Positions 8,974 through 21,103 of a stretch of 64,000 nucleotides of DNA are shown here, piece after piece. The stretch comes from Serpula lacrymans var. lacrymans S7.9. Lineage: Eukaryota; Basidiomycota; Agaricomycetes; Boletales; Serpulaceae. The notes beneath the pieces were generated by a model. The model was not told the DNA's origin. It did not search any database and saw only the letters and a program-made list of their open reading frames with translations. Location: positions 2,352,912 through 2,416,911 of the forward strand of contig NW_006763297.1 of NCBI RefSeq assembly GCF_000218685.1, given 5' to 3'. The position numbers were made by a program, and so were the translations under genes. Numbering within the stretch: the first letter of the stretch is position 1; every line of letters starts with the position of its first letter.

Positions 8974-11900
8974 ATGTCTGACTCTGATCCCAAGTTCCAT
9001 CCCTTGTCTGGCACTAACTACCCCCAGTGGAGTGGTGAAATGCAAGCTTGGTTGATGACCAAGGGACTGTGGAGGCTCGTCTCTGGCGCTGAAAAGTGTC
9101 CTGGGACTGACGCTGAAGCAATAGAGAAATGGGAGTTGAGAGCTGAAAAGGCTGCTGGTGCATTATATCTCAATGTCACCAAAGAGCAGCGCATCCATCT
9201 TGATGGCATCATTGATGATCCTGTCAAGATCTGGGAGAAACTGGCAATTGTGCACGTCTCTAAGAAGCCTGGGACGAGATTTAATGCCTATGACGACGCC
9301 TTCTTCTCTATCAGAAAGAAGGAGGACGAGTCCCTGCAGTCTCTCATGACCAGAATTGACGAAGGCATGCATCAGATTCAAAATCTTCATCCTACTGGCT
9401 TCTCATTGTCTGAATTGGACAATGAATTGACATGCATGGCCATGATTAGGGCGCTTCCTGATCAATATGCCCACTTCACTTCATCTCTACTACTTCTGGG
9501 CACCTTGGACAAGACCCAGCTCAGGGATGCTTTCCTTGCTGAAGAGGTCAATCGCCGTCGTTGTGCTGAAGTCGATTCTGCCTTGCATTCTTCGTCTACC
9601 ACTGCCAATAGCACCTGCACCCATCCTAACTGCCATCATTGCAACCAATCCACCACCTCTACTCGCGTTCAGTGTGATTTCTGTGGTTTACTTGGTCATA
9701 CCCAAGACAAATGCCACAGATACATTGCTAGTCGCCAACAGGCAGTGGAGGGTGCTAAGAATCGCTACAAGCGTGGCAATAAGGCTCAGGCAGGCTCCAG
9801 CAACTCTCAGAATACCTCTCAGCAGCCCAAATCTTCGCCCAACAATGCCAATTCATCTACTGTGGTCACTGAATCAGCTGGGAATGCAAGTCTTCGTTCC
9901 ATTCATCCCTCTGATCCTCATTGCCCTCTCCAACTTGATGCTGACATTGATTGGAATGCAGACACAGGCGCCACTTCTCATATGACACCTCATCGTCATT
10001 GGATGCACCACTATACCCCATATCGTGTGCCAATCAAGCTGGCTGATCACACTGTTGTCTATTCAGCTGGTGTTGGTACTGTGGTGTTTAATCCTGTGAT
10101 GAATGGCAAAGTGGCTAGGGCTGTGGAATTCTCTAGAGTGCTCCATGTACCAGATCTTCGAAATAATCTCCTCTCAGTCTTGTATTTAACTCGTCAAAGT
10201 GGTTTCAATGTCACTATTTCGTCTCATTCCATATCCTTTATGCGTGACAACACTCTCTTGTTCACTGCAACTATCAATGACAACAATGCAGCATTCCTTG
10301 ATGGATCTACTGCTGCTTGTGTTGAATTGGGACATTTTACTGCGACTATACCACTTGATTTGATGCTCTGGCATCGCAGATTGGCTCACCACCATCATGC
10401 TAATGTCAAGAGACTGATACAGAGAGATCTGGTCAATGGGCTTACACTGGAATCCAAGGCTGCTCCTGATCCTGTCTGTGAACCGTGCTTGTCTGGCAAG
10501 ATGCATGCCAATCCATTCCCCTCATCTGATACTCGCTCTGCTCATCCTTTGGACCTCATCCATTCTGATGTACACCAAGTCTCTTCCCCCACATTCTCTG
10601 GTTATCGCTACTGGGTCACCTTCATTGACGATCACAGTCGATTCCGTGTTGTTGTGCCTCTCAAGGCCAAGTCAGATGTCTTTGATGCTTTCAAGAGATT
10701 CAAGGCTTATGCTGAGACTCAATTGGAGCGTAAAATCAAGGCTCTGCACGATGACAAAGGGGGAGAGTACATGTCCAAGGAATTTGAGCAATTCACAGAT
10801 GACCATGGGATTGTCAGACAGCATACCACCAGGAATCGTCCTCAGCAGAATGGTGTGGCAGAGCGAGCAAACAGACTTCTGACTGAGCGTATCACTGCCA
10901 TGTTATCAGAGTCTGCATTGCCTAACAGCTTCTGGGGTGAATGTCTGTCCGCTTTGGTGCATGTCTGGAACAGGTGTCCCACTGATGCAATGGCCCATGC
11001 CACTTCATTTGAGTTGTGGTATGGACGCAAGCCTGACATGTCTCACCTTCGCGTTTGAGGCTGCACTGCCTATGTGCATGTGCAAAAGGACAAAAGAGGC
11101 GTCTTTGGCTCTCATATGGAGAAATGTGTGTTCATTGGTTACCCTGAGGGATACAAGGGATGGAAATTCTACAATCCTACCACCAAGCACACTGTTATCT
11201 CTGAGAGAGCTGATTTTGATGAGCGCTACTTCCCTGGCTTGAAGAGGTCTTCTGACAATGTCCCACCTCCACCTCCCACTCCACCTTCGCTATCCATGCC
11301 ATTGGGCCTGATTGAGGATGTCCCTGCACCAGGTCCAGGGGGAGATATGGGCCCACCAGCTGCGCTTCAGCAGCCTCAACCATTGCCTGACAATGGGCCT
11401 CATTTGGACCTTGATGCAAAACCACCTGTGAATCAACCTCCTGAGCTTCCAAATCACCCTCCTCATCGCTCACCTTCTCCTGACTTGCCTATTGTACTGA
11501 GACGCCCTGTAAGGGCTAGGAGACCACCTAGACCATGGTGGCTTCAACACAGACAACCTACTCCTGCCATTGAGAGTGATGACAGTGATTCTGAGGCAGT
11601 TGATGATGAAGTGGCACACTTTGGAGACTCTGCTGAGCCTAGGTCGTTTGCAGATGCAATGAAGCGTCCTGATGCAGATAAATGGAGAGAGGCAGCCATG
11701 GAAGAGCTTCAAGCTCATGAGCGCAATGGTACTTGGTCACTAGTGGAACTACCTCCTGGAGTCAAGGCTATTGGTGGCAAGTGGGTCTTCAAGATCAAGC
11801 GCAACTCAGATGGCACTGTTGAGCGCTACAAGGCCAGATATGTGGCCAAAGGTTATAACCAGCGCCCTGGCTTTGATTTCCTCGAAATATTTGCACCTAC

Positions 11901-13210
11901 TGTCCGCATATCATCCATCAGAGTTGTCCTTGCCATTGCAGCCATCCACAACCTCCATTTGCGCTCCATTGACATTTCCCATGCATTCCTGAATGGAGTC
12001 ATGGATGTCAAGGTCTACATGCATCAGCCAGAGGGATTCCATCAGGGTCCTCGCAATCTTGTTTGCCAGTTGGACAAGGCCATCTATGGGACAAAGCAGG
12101 GAGGCAGAATGTGGAACCAGAAGATGCACACTGTGCTTGAAAAACTCGGATTTAAGCGTACTTATTCAGACTCTGCCATCTATGTCTTTAACAGAGCTGA
12201 TGTGCGCATTGTCCTGCCTGTCTTTGTTGATGACATGACACTGGCATCCACTTCTACTTCTGCACTTGACCAAGCTGTCAAGGACCTCTCCCTGCACTTT
12301 AAGCTTTGTGATCTTGGCCCTACTTCTTACCTACTTGGCATTTCCATCACTAGAGACCTAAGTAATCGCACCATCTCCCTCTCCCAACATCAGTACACTC
12401 TGGACATTCTGGAGTGCTTTGGCATGAAGGACTGTAAGCCTGTGTCCACTCCCATGGATCCTGGTTTGCGCCTCACCAAGGACATGTCTCCCAAAACATC
12501 CAGTGATGCTGCTTTGATGAAGGACATTCCCTACCTTGCTGCTGTTGGTGCTCTGATGTATCTGGCCACTACCACTCGTCCTGACATTGCCTACACTGTT
12601 GGAGTCCTTGCCAGATATAACTCTAATCCTGGTCTTACTCACTGGAGCGTTGTCAAGCACTTGTTCCGCTACTTGCAAGGCACCCTTGATCATTCCCTTG
12701 TCCTTGGTCCTGATCCCAATTCCACTGAACTCTTCACCACTTTCTCTGATGCTGATCATGGTGGTGACAAGGACTCTGGTCGTTCTACTGGTGCCTATAT
12801 TGTCAAGATGGGATCTGGGTGCTATCTCCTGGAGCTCCAAGCTTCAGAACATTGTTGCTCTGTCCACCACTGAAGCAGAATACATTGCTGCTGTTGAGGC
12901 TGGCAAAGAGATTTGCTGGATGCGAAATTTGTTGAAGGAAATGGGCTATCCTATCACCTCTCCTTCCACCCTTCATATTGACAACCAATCTGCCATCTCT
13001 GTATCCAAGAACCCTGAGCACCATGGTCGGATGAAACACCTTGATCTGCGATGGCATTGGTTGAGAGATGTTGTTGACTCTGGGCAGATTGCTCCTACCT
13101 TTGTTCCCACTGCTGAAATGCCTGCAGACTTGTTGACCAAGGCTCTTGCCAAGCCTAAAGTGGAAGGGTTCAGGAAGATGATGGGACTTATTAGATCAGG
13201 GGGGAGCTGA
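8974..13210 (+). pseudogene. Copia gag-pol polyprotein with one stop and one frameshift
   Basis: The frame opens at 8953 and the likely start is Met at 8974 (MSDSDPKFHPLSG). Gag carries a CCHC knuckle (CDFCGLLGHTQDKC, near 9680). The protease site is DTGATSHM (9961), the integrase has its HHCC region ending 'CEPCLSGKM' and the core 'HSDV', 'FIDDHSRF', 'DDKGGEY'. A TGA at 11056 follows 'SHLRV'. The frame then continues through reverse transcriptase ('FVDDMT', near 12225) into RNase H. A single extra G in the GGG at about 12816-12818 shifts the frame; the correct frame resumes with 'GAISWSSKLQNIVAL' and 'STTEAEYIAA' and ends at 13210. Everything else is open, so the lesions look recent. Confidence 0.9.
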
Positions 13211-13230
13211 TGCTTGGGAGGTGCAGCATC

Positions 13231-13239
13231 AGGGGGGAG
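13231..13239 (+). other. Polypurine tract of copia element 2
   Basis: AGGGGGGAG lies directly before the 3' LTR. A second similar purine run occurs about 35 bp upstream (13199-13206). Confidence 0.7.
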
Positions 13240-13559
13240 TGTTAGTTTTGGTGATTCTGCACCTTTGTGCTACCTATATATTTTCATTCCTTTCTCTATC
13301 TATTCTTCTATCATTCACTATTGATTGTGTTCTCTATTATTTCGCCTTTGTGGCTGCTTTGTTTACCTTTGTTTACAAAACTTCGGACAGTACTGCAGAG
13401 TCCAATGCTTCCTATTCTCTAGTTACTCACATTGGACTCTAGGTACTGTATACCTGTCATACTCTCTAATAATATAGTTACTCACATTGGACTCTAGTTC
13501 CAGTCCCTGATTGCTCTCAGCAAGTGGCTAGACACTTCCTTCAAGCTTTGTTCTTAATA
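13240..13559 (+). repeat. 3' LTR of copia element 2 with a 55-bp extra block
   Basis: 320 bp, the same as the 5' LTR except for 13443-13497. That block makes a second copy of the 22-mer agttactcacattggactctag (13421-13442 and 13476-13497, with 33 bp between them). The extra block begins GT and ends AG. Confidence 0.9.
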
Positions 13560-13562
13560 GGT

Positions 13563-16500
13563 AGTACCCACGGTCAATATTAGCCGTGTGAAACCCTACA
13601 AAGGGCCGCTGCCAGGACATCAGAAAATGGATGGACTGATGACTTTCTGTGCACCAAATGGTTTTGAAAAACCTTTATTCCTCAGACTCGCGCTCTAAAC
13701 AAGACAGGCAAACCTATCCTCCTTATCTACAATGGCCACGGTTCTCATTTGACCATGGATATGATTATGCTTGCTGTAGAGAATAATATCCAACTTCTTT
13801 GTATCCCCCCACATACTACTCACCGCCTACAGCCTCTCGATGTTGGCGTTTTCGGCCCCCTGCAAAAGGCCTGGTACCGATGATGCAAAAAATATGTAGC
13901 AAAATTTAACTCATCTATTCTTCGGTGGCATGTTGTCAGGGAATATTGGGAGGCACGTAAAAGTGCATTCACCACTAACACTGTTCTTCAGGCATGGCAC
14001 AAGAGTGGCCTCTGCCCATTCAACCCCAACATCTTCTCAGCCGTCAACTATGCACCAAGTGTCTCAACCTCAACCATCAAACATGCCCCTGCATTTTACC
14101 CGGACACATTTTCAGAGGGTTGGGTAGACGGCCCATCATCAGATGACCCAGATTTTATCCCCGATGATGAAGAGCAATTGTGTGAGCCAACAATTGTTGG
14201 CCACACCGACTGTCATGAGCACGACTCAGACAGCAGCTCTGAGGGGATGGGGAATGTTGATGATGGGTCAGAAACCAGCTCAGGCGAACCAGATGACGAC
14301 GGCAATGGCAGCAGCAACAACAGCAACAGCAACAACAGCAACAGCACGGAGCTGTCTTCTAGTGGCATAAGGGCCTGGCTTCAAGTAAGCCAGGATGCTT
14401 TACCCCTAGAAGACATATCACATTGCACCCGCTTGTCCCAATCCCAATCCAGCAGGAACACGGCCCAGTCTCCCTCTCCTGCGAACTCGCGGTCTGCCAC
14501 CCCTGCCGCCATGTCAATACCGCTGCAGCCAACATTGCTGCTGATGCTGATGTCAAAGAAGTTGCTTATTGAAAAGATTCATAAGCTGTCCATGCAGCTC
14601 AGAGAGGCATGGTGGGAATGGGATATGATGCAAAGGCCACGGTGCCTTTATGATGCGCAATGTCATGCACCAAAGTTGATTGGTAGCATGGATAGGTGTC
14701 AATAACGAAGTGAATATTCAAAAAGACTCGCCTTTGCGCCACACAGGCACAGTGCCACGTGGAATAGTAATTAATATTGCCTTTTTCGAACTTGTGGCTG
14801 ATCAGCACCACCTCTGTTAGGCAATCCAGTCATGCTCACCTTTGCTTTTCCATTCGGTACTTTCCGCATTTCGGCATTTCGGCAAATTTTTGCGTCGCCA
14901 CTGGCTACACATTGCATTGCGCCCTCGCTTTTGTCGTTTCCTTCACTTCCCTTCCTTTGCCTAGCCCCACCATGGGTCCCTTACTCTCGTTTTTATTCTC
15001 ACCCGACGGTCGTTTCTGGATCCCCATTTTAGTTCACTTCCTCGTCACCTCCAGCCTCCTCCTCCTCATCTTATTTGCTCCCCCACCATTTCTGATGTCA
15101 CCACTTCCTATCCGCTTCTGTTGCCAATCCGTCGACTACCACGTGCCACTGCTGATATCAGCAAAGCCCCGGTGGCCGGTTCAAATAGAGCAACAGGTCC
15201 ACCTTTATGACATCAATCTACCATCATATACTATCAAAACATTGGTCGCTCGTCTTGCCTGGTTGGAGCGTGGGTGGGTAGTTTTTGAGCTGGAGAAGGT
15301 TCATCCCCTTGCGTCGCCCATGTTCATTGCTGTCCCATTCACTTGGGTACACTTATCTTTTGTCCATTGTCTTTGCTACAGCTACACCTACCACACGCTG
15401 CCTGGGACTCACTTGTTCCAGATTGGAACTACTCCTCTCCCTCCCTCGTTTGACCAGGTGGTCCAATACAAACAGTTCATTGGTAAGGCCGTGGAACCAT
15501 CAGATTTGGACTAGGTGGTGGACCGGTGGCTCCAGTTTCTTTTTTTTCAGCAGAACATTCATTTACAGTGCGAATATTTTTGATTTTTGAATCATTTTTA
15601 TGGACACATATTTTTTAGAATGCCTGACTGATAATAAAGGAACTGTGTTGATACTGATAGTGTTTTGCCTTGCCCTTTTTACTGCATCTTCCCATGACAT
15701 CATGATTTTCCTGCTCTCTTTCTGCTATTGGACTTTACTTTATGGCTGTACAAACCTGTGACATTACTCACAGCATTCATTGTTCTATCTCTTTCTTTTC
15801 CTTTTTTTGACAATCTTATCCTGTACTACCTACGCAGGATTTGTCAGCGTACATTCCTTCCTTTATGTTCTTTCTCATTCTTTTTGCACAGCTATACTGT
15901 GCATAGCCTACTTTTCTTTCACTATATAAACCCCTGTATTTTACCTTGTAAGAAAAAACAAGAACTCGAATCCAGACTTCTTCTCTAATCTCAAGTTCAC
16001 TACTCACTACTACTTGTGATCCAGTGTGGTCACAACACTTCCCACTGCTACCACTGTTAACTGCTGTCATCGTCACTCGTCACTTTTCGGAAGTGATTGT
16101 TATCCCTTTCAATTAGAGTCCTTCTGAGCACTACAGTTTGTGCGTCAGGAGCCTGCTATCACTGGGAACTTTGTCACCTTGTCACATTGTCATTCTCAAA
16201 CCTACCTTGTGCTACAATTAGCAAGGTAGTGCTTGTCTATACTCGCCACAAAGCCCCTATCTTTCTATATTCCAACTATCCCTCCTCCTCAAAACCCACA
16301 CCCATACATCTCTGGGTTTTACTTTGAAGGATTGTTATATGTACCACCTCACGAACAACCAGACCACTCCACTGTTCTAGGAGGCAAAGCCCATAAACAA
16401 GTTCCGTGGAATCTGGGAGGATTGTGTGTTAGTTTGTTTTGTGTGTGTTTTTTTCTAACAACAGTTCTCATCATCGACAGCAAACTGGCCCACTTGAAGG

Positions 16501-17213
16501 ATAAGCTAAGTAGGATGAAGGGAAAGGGGAAAAAGAGAAAGGGGTTACACGTTCATGCCAAGCTTCTGACTAGTGCTGAGTTGCATGAGAGGCATATGGC
16601 AGAAGAAGAAGAACGGCGAGAAAAGGCGAGGAAAGAAGAAGAGGCCAAGGCCCTAAAAGCAGCAAAGACGGCTGAGCACCAGGCCCAGATGGCCAGGCTG
16701 AATGGTACCAAGGTCTTTACAGGAGCACTGGGCAGCAAGGCAAAGCCGGACCTCCAGCTCATTGCAGCAGCACTCAGCCTGAGTGTCAATGGCAAAAAGC
16801 AGGAGGTCCTTGATCAGATCAAGGACCACTTTGAAGCCCACCCAGACCTGAAAAGGAATGCCCGCTTTGCAGGTTTATTTGGAACTCATGCTCAAAGACA
16901 GGTACTTTTATTGACTTATTTACCAGCTCTTTCTAATATATTCTAGGCTGCTGCCCCTCCTTCAGCCCCCACAACATCATTTTCACTCCCATCTGGAAGC
17001 GGCATATCCATGCTTGTTGGTTCGTCACTTGAGGTTCCCCCCAGGTCCTTACCAATGCCATATCTACCCCAGTTGTATCTATCACAGCCCCACATGGGTT
17101 ATCCCCCTCCGTTCTTGCCTGGTACTCATAATACTTTGACATTTTCTCCATCATCAAGTTCGGGTATTTCTCAACATTCCCAAAATATGCCTTATTTTGT
17201 AGTTAGACTTTGA
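13563..17213 (+). pseudogene. DDE_1 (pogo-like) transposase, C-terminal half
   Basis: The frame from about 13621 reads 'SENGWTDDFLCTKWF', stop (TGA 13665), then 'KPILLIYNGHGSHLT' and 'PPHTTHRLQPLDVGVFGPL', stop (TGA 13881), then an open frame to 14705. This is the C-terminal part of the DDE_1 catalytic domain. The usual Asp before 'GHGSH' is Asn here. The C-terminal tail resumes at 16461 (IIDSKLAHLKDKL), runs through a Lys/Glu-rich coiled part and a SAP-like segment around 'LQLIAAALSLSVNGKKQ', splices from 16901 to 16947 and ends at 17213. The 1.76 kb in between (14706-16460) interrupts the tail. The N-terminal half lies on the other strand at 17256-18026. Confidence 0.8.
14706..16460. other. 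Sequence interrupting the transposase tail
   Basis: This 1.75 kb separates two parts of the transposase C-terminus. It contains a 190-codon open frame (about 14941-15514) with hydrophobic stretches that I do not recognise, and a TATA-like ctatataaacccc near 15925 followed by 'aagaactcgaatcc', as seen in fungal LTRs. I could not identify terminal repeats or a target duplication, so it may be one or more unrecognised insertions. Confidence 0.4.
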
Positions 17214-17255
17214 ATAATTAGCATGAGAATTAAACCAAGATAAAGAAAAGACTTA

Positions 17256-18026
17256 TGATATTAGGGGGTGAACTTTGTAAGACTCTGCGTCAATAATTGT
17301 GCCTGCAAAAATAAAACCCAGTAGTATGTTGCCATCAATGGCAGAGACACACTCTATAACCGTAACTAATTCTAAGTTACCCCCGTGAATCCGATAACTT
17401 TGGCGGTTGTAGCAAGAGAAGAAAAAAAGGTGGCCATTGGATTTTCAACCACCTCCAAGCTGTATCCCTTTCTCGTCCATGTTGTATACATTCTCCCAAG
17501 GTATATTGTGCTCCTCAATCACCGCCTCAAGCTGCCTGAAAAAATCCTAAACAACAGGAAAGTTCAATGCTTGAGCCCGCATAGGATCAAGCGTTGATGA
17601 CCATCTTGCTGCGATTTGGGCCTCATTCCTCTTGAGGAAGCATCGGATCCATTTTTCAGATGGATACTTGCTGCACAAGTTGTAGATGTAGGGGGCAACA
17701 GTTTGTTTGCAGAGAGGGTGCCCTGTATTACCTAGAAATTCAATATACTCCAATAATACCCCTTCCTGCGCCTGACTCAAATGTTGCTGCTGAATATGAG
17801 CCTCACGACTAGGCAAAGCTTTCCCATTATACCTCCTGAGTGCCGTATAGTAGTGTCTCAAGATCTCTAAGTCACGACATGCTGCCTTGAGGTTTTTCAC
17901 TGCACCGGTACTGGTAGCTTTGCATGTGGCTTGTATTTGTTCCTCGAGGTCCACTACATCACTGGCGGGGGGCTGTTGAGATGTCAAAGCATGATGGCGA
18001 TGTCTTCTAGTCCATATGGGAGGCAT
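17256..18026 (-). pseudogene. DDE_1 transposase, N-terminal half
   Basis: The minus-strand frame starts at 18026 (MPPIWTRRHRH). It contains a Tc5/CENP-B type helix-turn-helix region ('SQAQEGVLLEYIEFLGNTGH', 'PSEKWIRCFLKRN') and then the start of the DDE_1 domain ('NIPWENVYNMDEKG'). In-frame stops are TAG at 17547 and TGA near 17443, and the frame shifts after that. The last recognisable part is 'NLELVTVIECVSA' to 'YKVHPLIS'. It stops roughly where the plus-strand half at 13563 begins, so together they cover one transposase. Confidence 0.75.
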
Positions 18027-19084
18027 GGGATATGAGGATCAGTTGAAGATCAGGGAAAGCAGTCTGTTGATCAGTTGATAGTAAGTCCAAAATGCTTCAT
18101 CACGAGTCAGTGATTGATGTTTGCAGGACGTACCGTATTGAAGCTGGCGGGCTTTGACTCACTATCTCAGTGCGTGATTTCCTGTTCTGGTCGTCTAATC
18201 ATGCCTCCATCACTGTTCTCATTTCTCCAGACGCCTCGAGGCCATTGACATTTTCTAAGACAAAGCCACAATATTCGCAACACAGGATCTGGCCAGATCT
18301 ATTCATCTTTCCCTCAAAATTCGCACTTTTGGAGGTGGAAGCCTTAGTGTCAGGTCTGCCATTGTCGCCACAGGTGAGCTATCTGTAAAATTCTTTCACC
18401 ATCATATTCATTACACTCTATTCTACCTTTGACAAATTTCTAGATACCTGTACATCAATAGTTGAACCTGTGGAGGCCCAAGAGCATATCTACTACCGGT
18501 TGCATCCGGTGTCCAGCCATAGTATCAATCTGAATTCAGCTGTCAGTGTTTGGCCTGCTGACACGACTGGCTTGCAGGCTTCAAACGGAGCTTCAATTAT
18601 GGTCATCTGAAATCTGATTGGATGCCGATTGTGACCCTTCGTGGCCACTGTTCTCAGCTCCATCACGATTCCAAGGCCTACCTGGCTTCCATCACACCTG
18701 CATTCTACAGCATAATTTTGCTATCAAGAGGTACTAAAGACCCTTACTAATCCACCTGTGAAAATTCGACAGTTTCATTTTTATCCCCTGGTAAGCTATT
18801 TCATCTTTGCTCAAAAATCATCAACAACTGTTCAAGCATAGTATCACCTTTTTCCGGGTCTACAGCGGCTGAACTGCATAGCTATTTCTAGATCCTTGTT
18901 CATCGGTTCTTCACTTTTAGAGCTATTTCGCTCACTGGCACTACCTATATGTATCCTTACATCACAGTACCAAGATGGGTGTATCAATCATAGATTGGAG
19001 GTGAGCTTGCTGCTGATTGATTTCCTAATAATAATTATGGTACGATCCAGTGGTAAAGGCCCAAGGAACTGCGAGCCAAGGAGA
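18027..19084. other. No recognised gene
   Basis: Short open frames with plausible splice sites occur (for example 18230-18373), but none could be tied to a family. It may include the end of the transposon carrying the transposase half. Confidence 0.4.
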
Positions 19085-21103
19085 CGGAAAGTTTGTTCTC
19101 GCGATATTCGTCAACCAACTCCGCGAATATCAGCGATATACTCAATGCAGGAGATGATACTAATGTCACAACGATCACTGTTGGGCTGCGTATTCGCAGC
19201 GGACTACTTACGTATAAAGTCCGTGTGACTCGAATCATCATCGACACTGAATTTGTGCTATGAGTCAAAAGGCTGCGCTACCGCAGAGTTGCGTGGCGTA
19301 GCAAGACTGTGCTTCGAGTATACGCGTCTATTCGAGTTGATATGACTCGAGATGACTAATACGTGGATATAACTTAAAGGTGTAACTATTTCAGACATGG
19401 AACTAAATATTTAGGACACTGCCTCATATCCCTATCGTCTACATGGACCATACTCCACCCACATATACTCCTTCAACGCCATCTCCGTCTTACTCCACTA
19501 TTTTGCTCCCTGGCGAGCGAACCGTTGAGCAGACACAGAGACATACATCAACCTGTCATATAGGATCTTTTCGAAGAATAACGGATAATATTACCTTGGT
19601 TCTGAAGGATCAACGTCCAGGGAGCATTGTTCCCGCGTACGGTCGAAACGGCCTCATACGAGGACATATCTCTCTCCAACATGCGGACAATGTTACTGCC
19701 GTACAGTTGAAGGTAGAAATCCCTGCGTCATACTTTGTCCCCCACATGCCAAGTACTGACTTGATTATCTTAGCTCGAAGGCGTGCTCACAATAGATGTG
19801 TCTGGATACTCAAGTAAAACAACGCTTATCGCCAACTCATTCACCATGTGGCAGTCCGATGCTAGCTCTTCTGCATGTCCACTCACAATTCCTTTCGCTC
19901 TAATATTTCCGACAACTTACCAGGACGGTGGCCAGGAATATTCTCTCCCTCCAACTTTCGAAAGTGTAGACAGCCCCGCATCATGTTCATATACTCTCAC
20001 TGTTTCTCTCTCAAAACCTCGGCAACTTCTCTCATTCTTGACGCAAAATGAAACGTAAGCATATTTCTCCTCTAGGTATCTTAGACGTTTACTTATTCCT
20101 TTTTTTCATCAGATTATCTATTCCTCTACAATATTACCCGCGCTCCCGTCCTCATTCACCCATGTTACCAAATGGGTTATCCTTCATGTCCACCGTAAAA
20201 TCGTCGCCGGAAGAGTGGCATCAAGTTATGTGCACAATGAACTCGGTACCAAGTTCTGGTATTGTACCGATACAGTGTTTGGTGACTACCTATCAATTTT
20301 CGTTATTCTTCCACCTCGCCAACTGAGCTTTACGTTCCATTTCTTTAGCTTTTCATCCCATCTGTGCAAGTCTTCGCGCTAACAGATACGATACCTTTCC
20401 ACCTACAACTCCGTGCGCCAATGTCCTCATTATCTGCATTTATTTCCCATGTGTCTTCTCCGACGGGGTCCAACTCGAGTTCAGGAATAAGTGGTGCTAC
20501 CGTTCGAGTTTACCTTTCTCGCCAGATGACAGTTAAAGTCGGCGATCAGAAAAATATTCGCAAACGAGTCCTAGGTGAAGGAACGTTACGGGCCTTGTCG
20601 TCTTCTAGTGAAGTCAAACCTCTATTTCGACATTCTTCTTCGAAGGACGGCTTGGACACGCTAGACTGGGAAGGTGAAGTGCAATGTAGCAGGGAAATTA
20701 CCACTCCTGCATTCTGTACTCCCCAGTTTGCTGTAAAGGTGTGTTTCCACTTTTATTTCTGCGAGGATGCCGAACCTTGACGCAGCTTAAAAGTCAATTT
20801 TCTCATCTCAGGACTCTATCGTATTGTTAATTACACCCCCACAACCTCTCACGTCACCTCTACTCCGATTACACCACGAACATTCCATTCGCCTTGTCAC
20901 AGATCCTTGGTCTGACCGGGGCTGAAAATCCATGTTACGCAGATACAAGTGATGGCGATAGACTGCGAGCAGGCATCTGTCTTGTTTCTCTCATTTTTTT
21001 TTTGCATCCTTATAAAATCGCGAGGCCCAAATCCAGTTCCTCCCTGTCTTGAAGTTTGTAGCCCAACACTCATGCCTAGATATTATATCTCATATCGTGA
21101 GTT
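19085..21103. repeat. Segmental duplication, copy 2
   Basis: Direct repeat of 105-2083. It holds arrestin-like gene B with the same intron positions. Similarity stops shortly after the gene, near 'atatctcatatcgtgag'. Confidence 0.8.
19443..20925 (+). CDS. Arrestin-like protein B
   Basis: Five exons: 19443-19712, 19774-20054, 20113-20281, 20349-20738 and 20812-20925, giving 407 aa. It is a close duplicate of gene A at 452-1933: exons 3, 4 and 5 have identical lengths (169, 390, 114 nt), and exons 1 and 2 are shorter by 6 and 3 nt. The protein ends 'VTDPWSDRG'. Frames are intact in both copies despite visible substitutions, which suggests that both are still under selection or that the duplication is fairly recent. 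The role is presumed adaptor-like, as for gene A. Confidence 0.75.

Larger units (their letters stand above)
7543..13559 (+). mobile_element. Ty1/copia element 2, nearly intact (6.0 kb)
   Basis: Direct LTRs at 7543-7807 and 13240-13559 differ by one substitution and a 55-bp block. Primer-binding site at 7808, purine tract before the 3' LTR, and a complete gag-protease-integrase-RT-RNase H order identify Ty1/copia. The 5-bp flanks are caatt on the left and ggtag on the right, so no target duplication is visible. It begins three bases after the inverted LTR of element 1. LTR similarity suggests recent insertion. Confidence 0.93.

Noticed and set aside
13443..13497. The extra LTR block as an intron lost from the 5' LTR by splicing
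   Set aside because: It begins GT and ends AG, but flanking 22-bp direct repeats explain its loss by recombination more simply, and reverse transcription would normally make both LTRs alike.
14777..15514. A 245-codon open frame as a protein-coding gene
   Set aside because: Composition is dominated by hydrophobic and Pro/Ser stretches from CT-rich DNA, no domain is recognisable, and it lies in sequence that interrupts a transposase.
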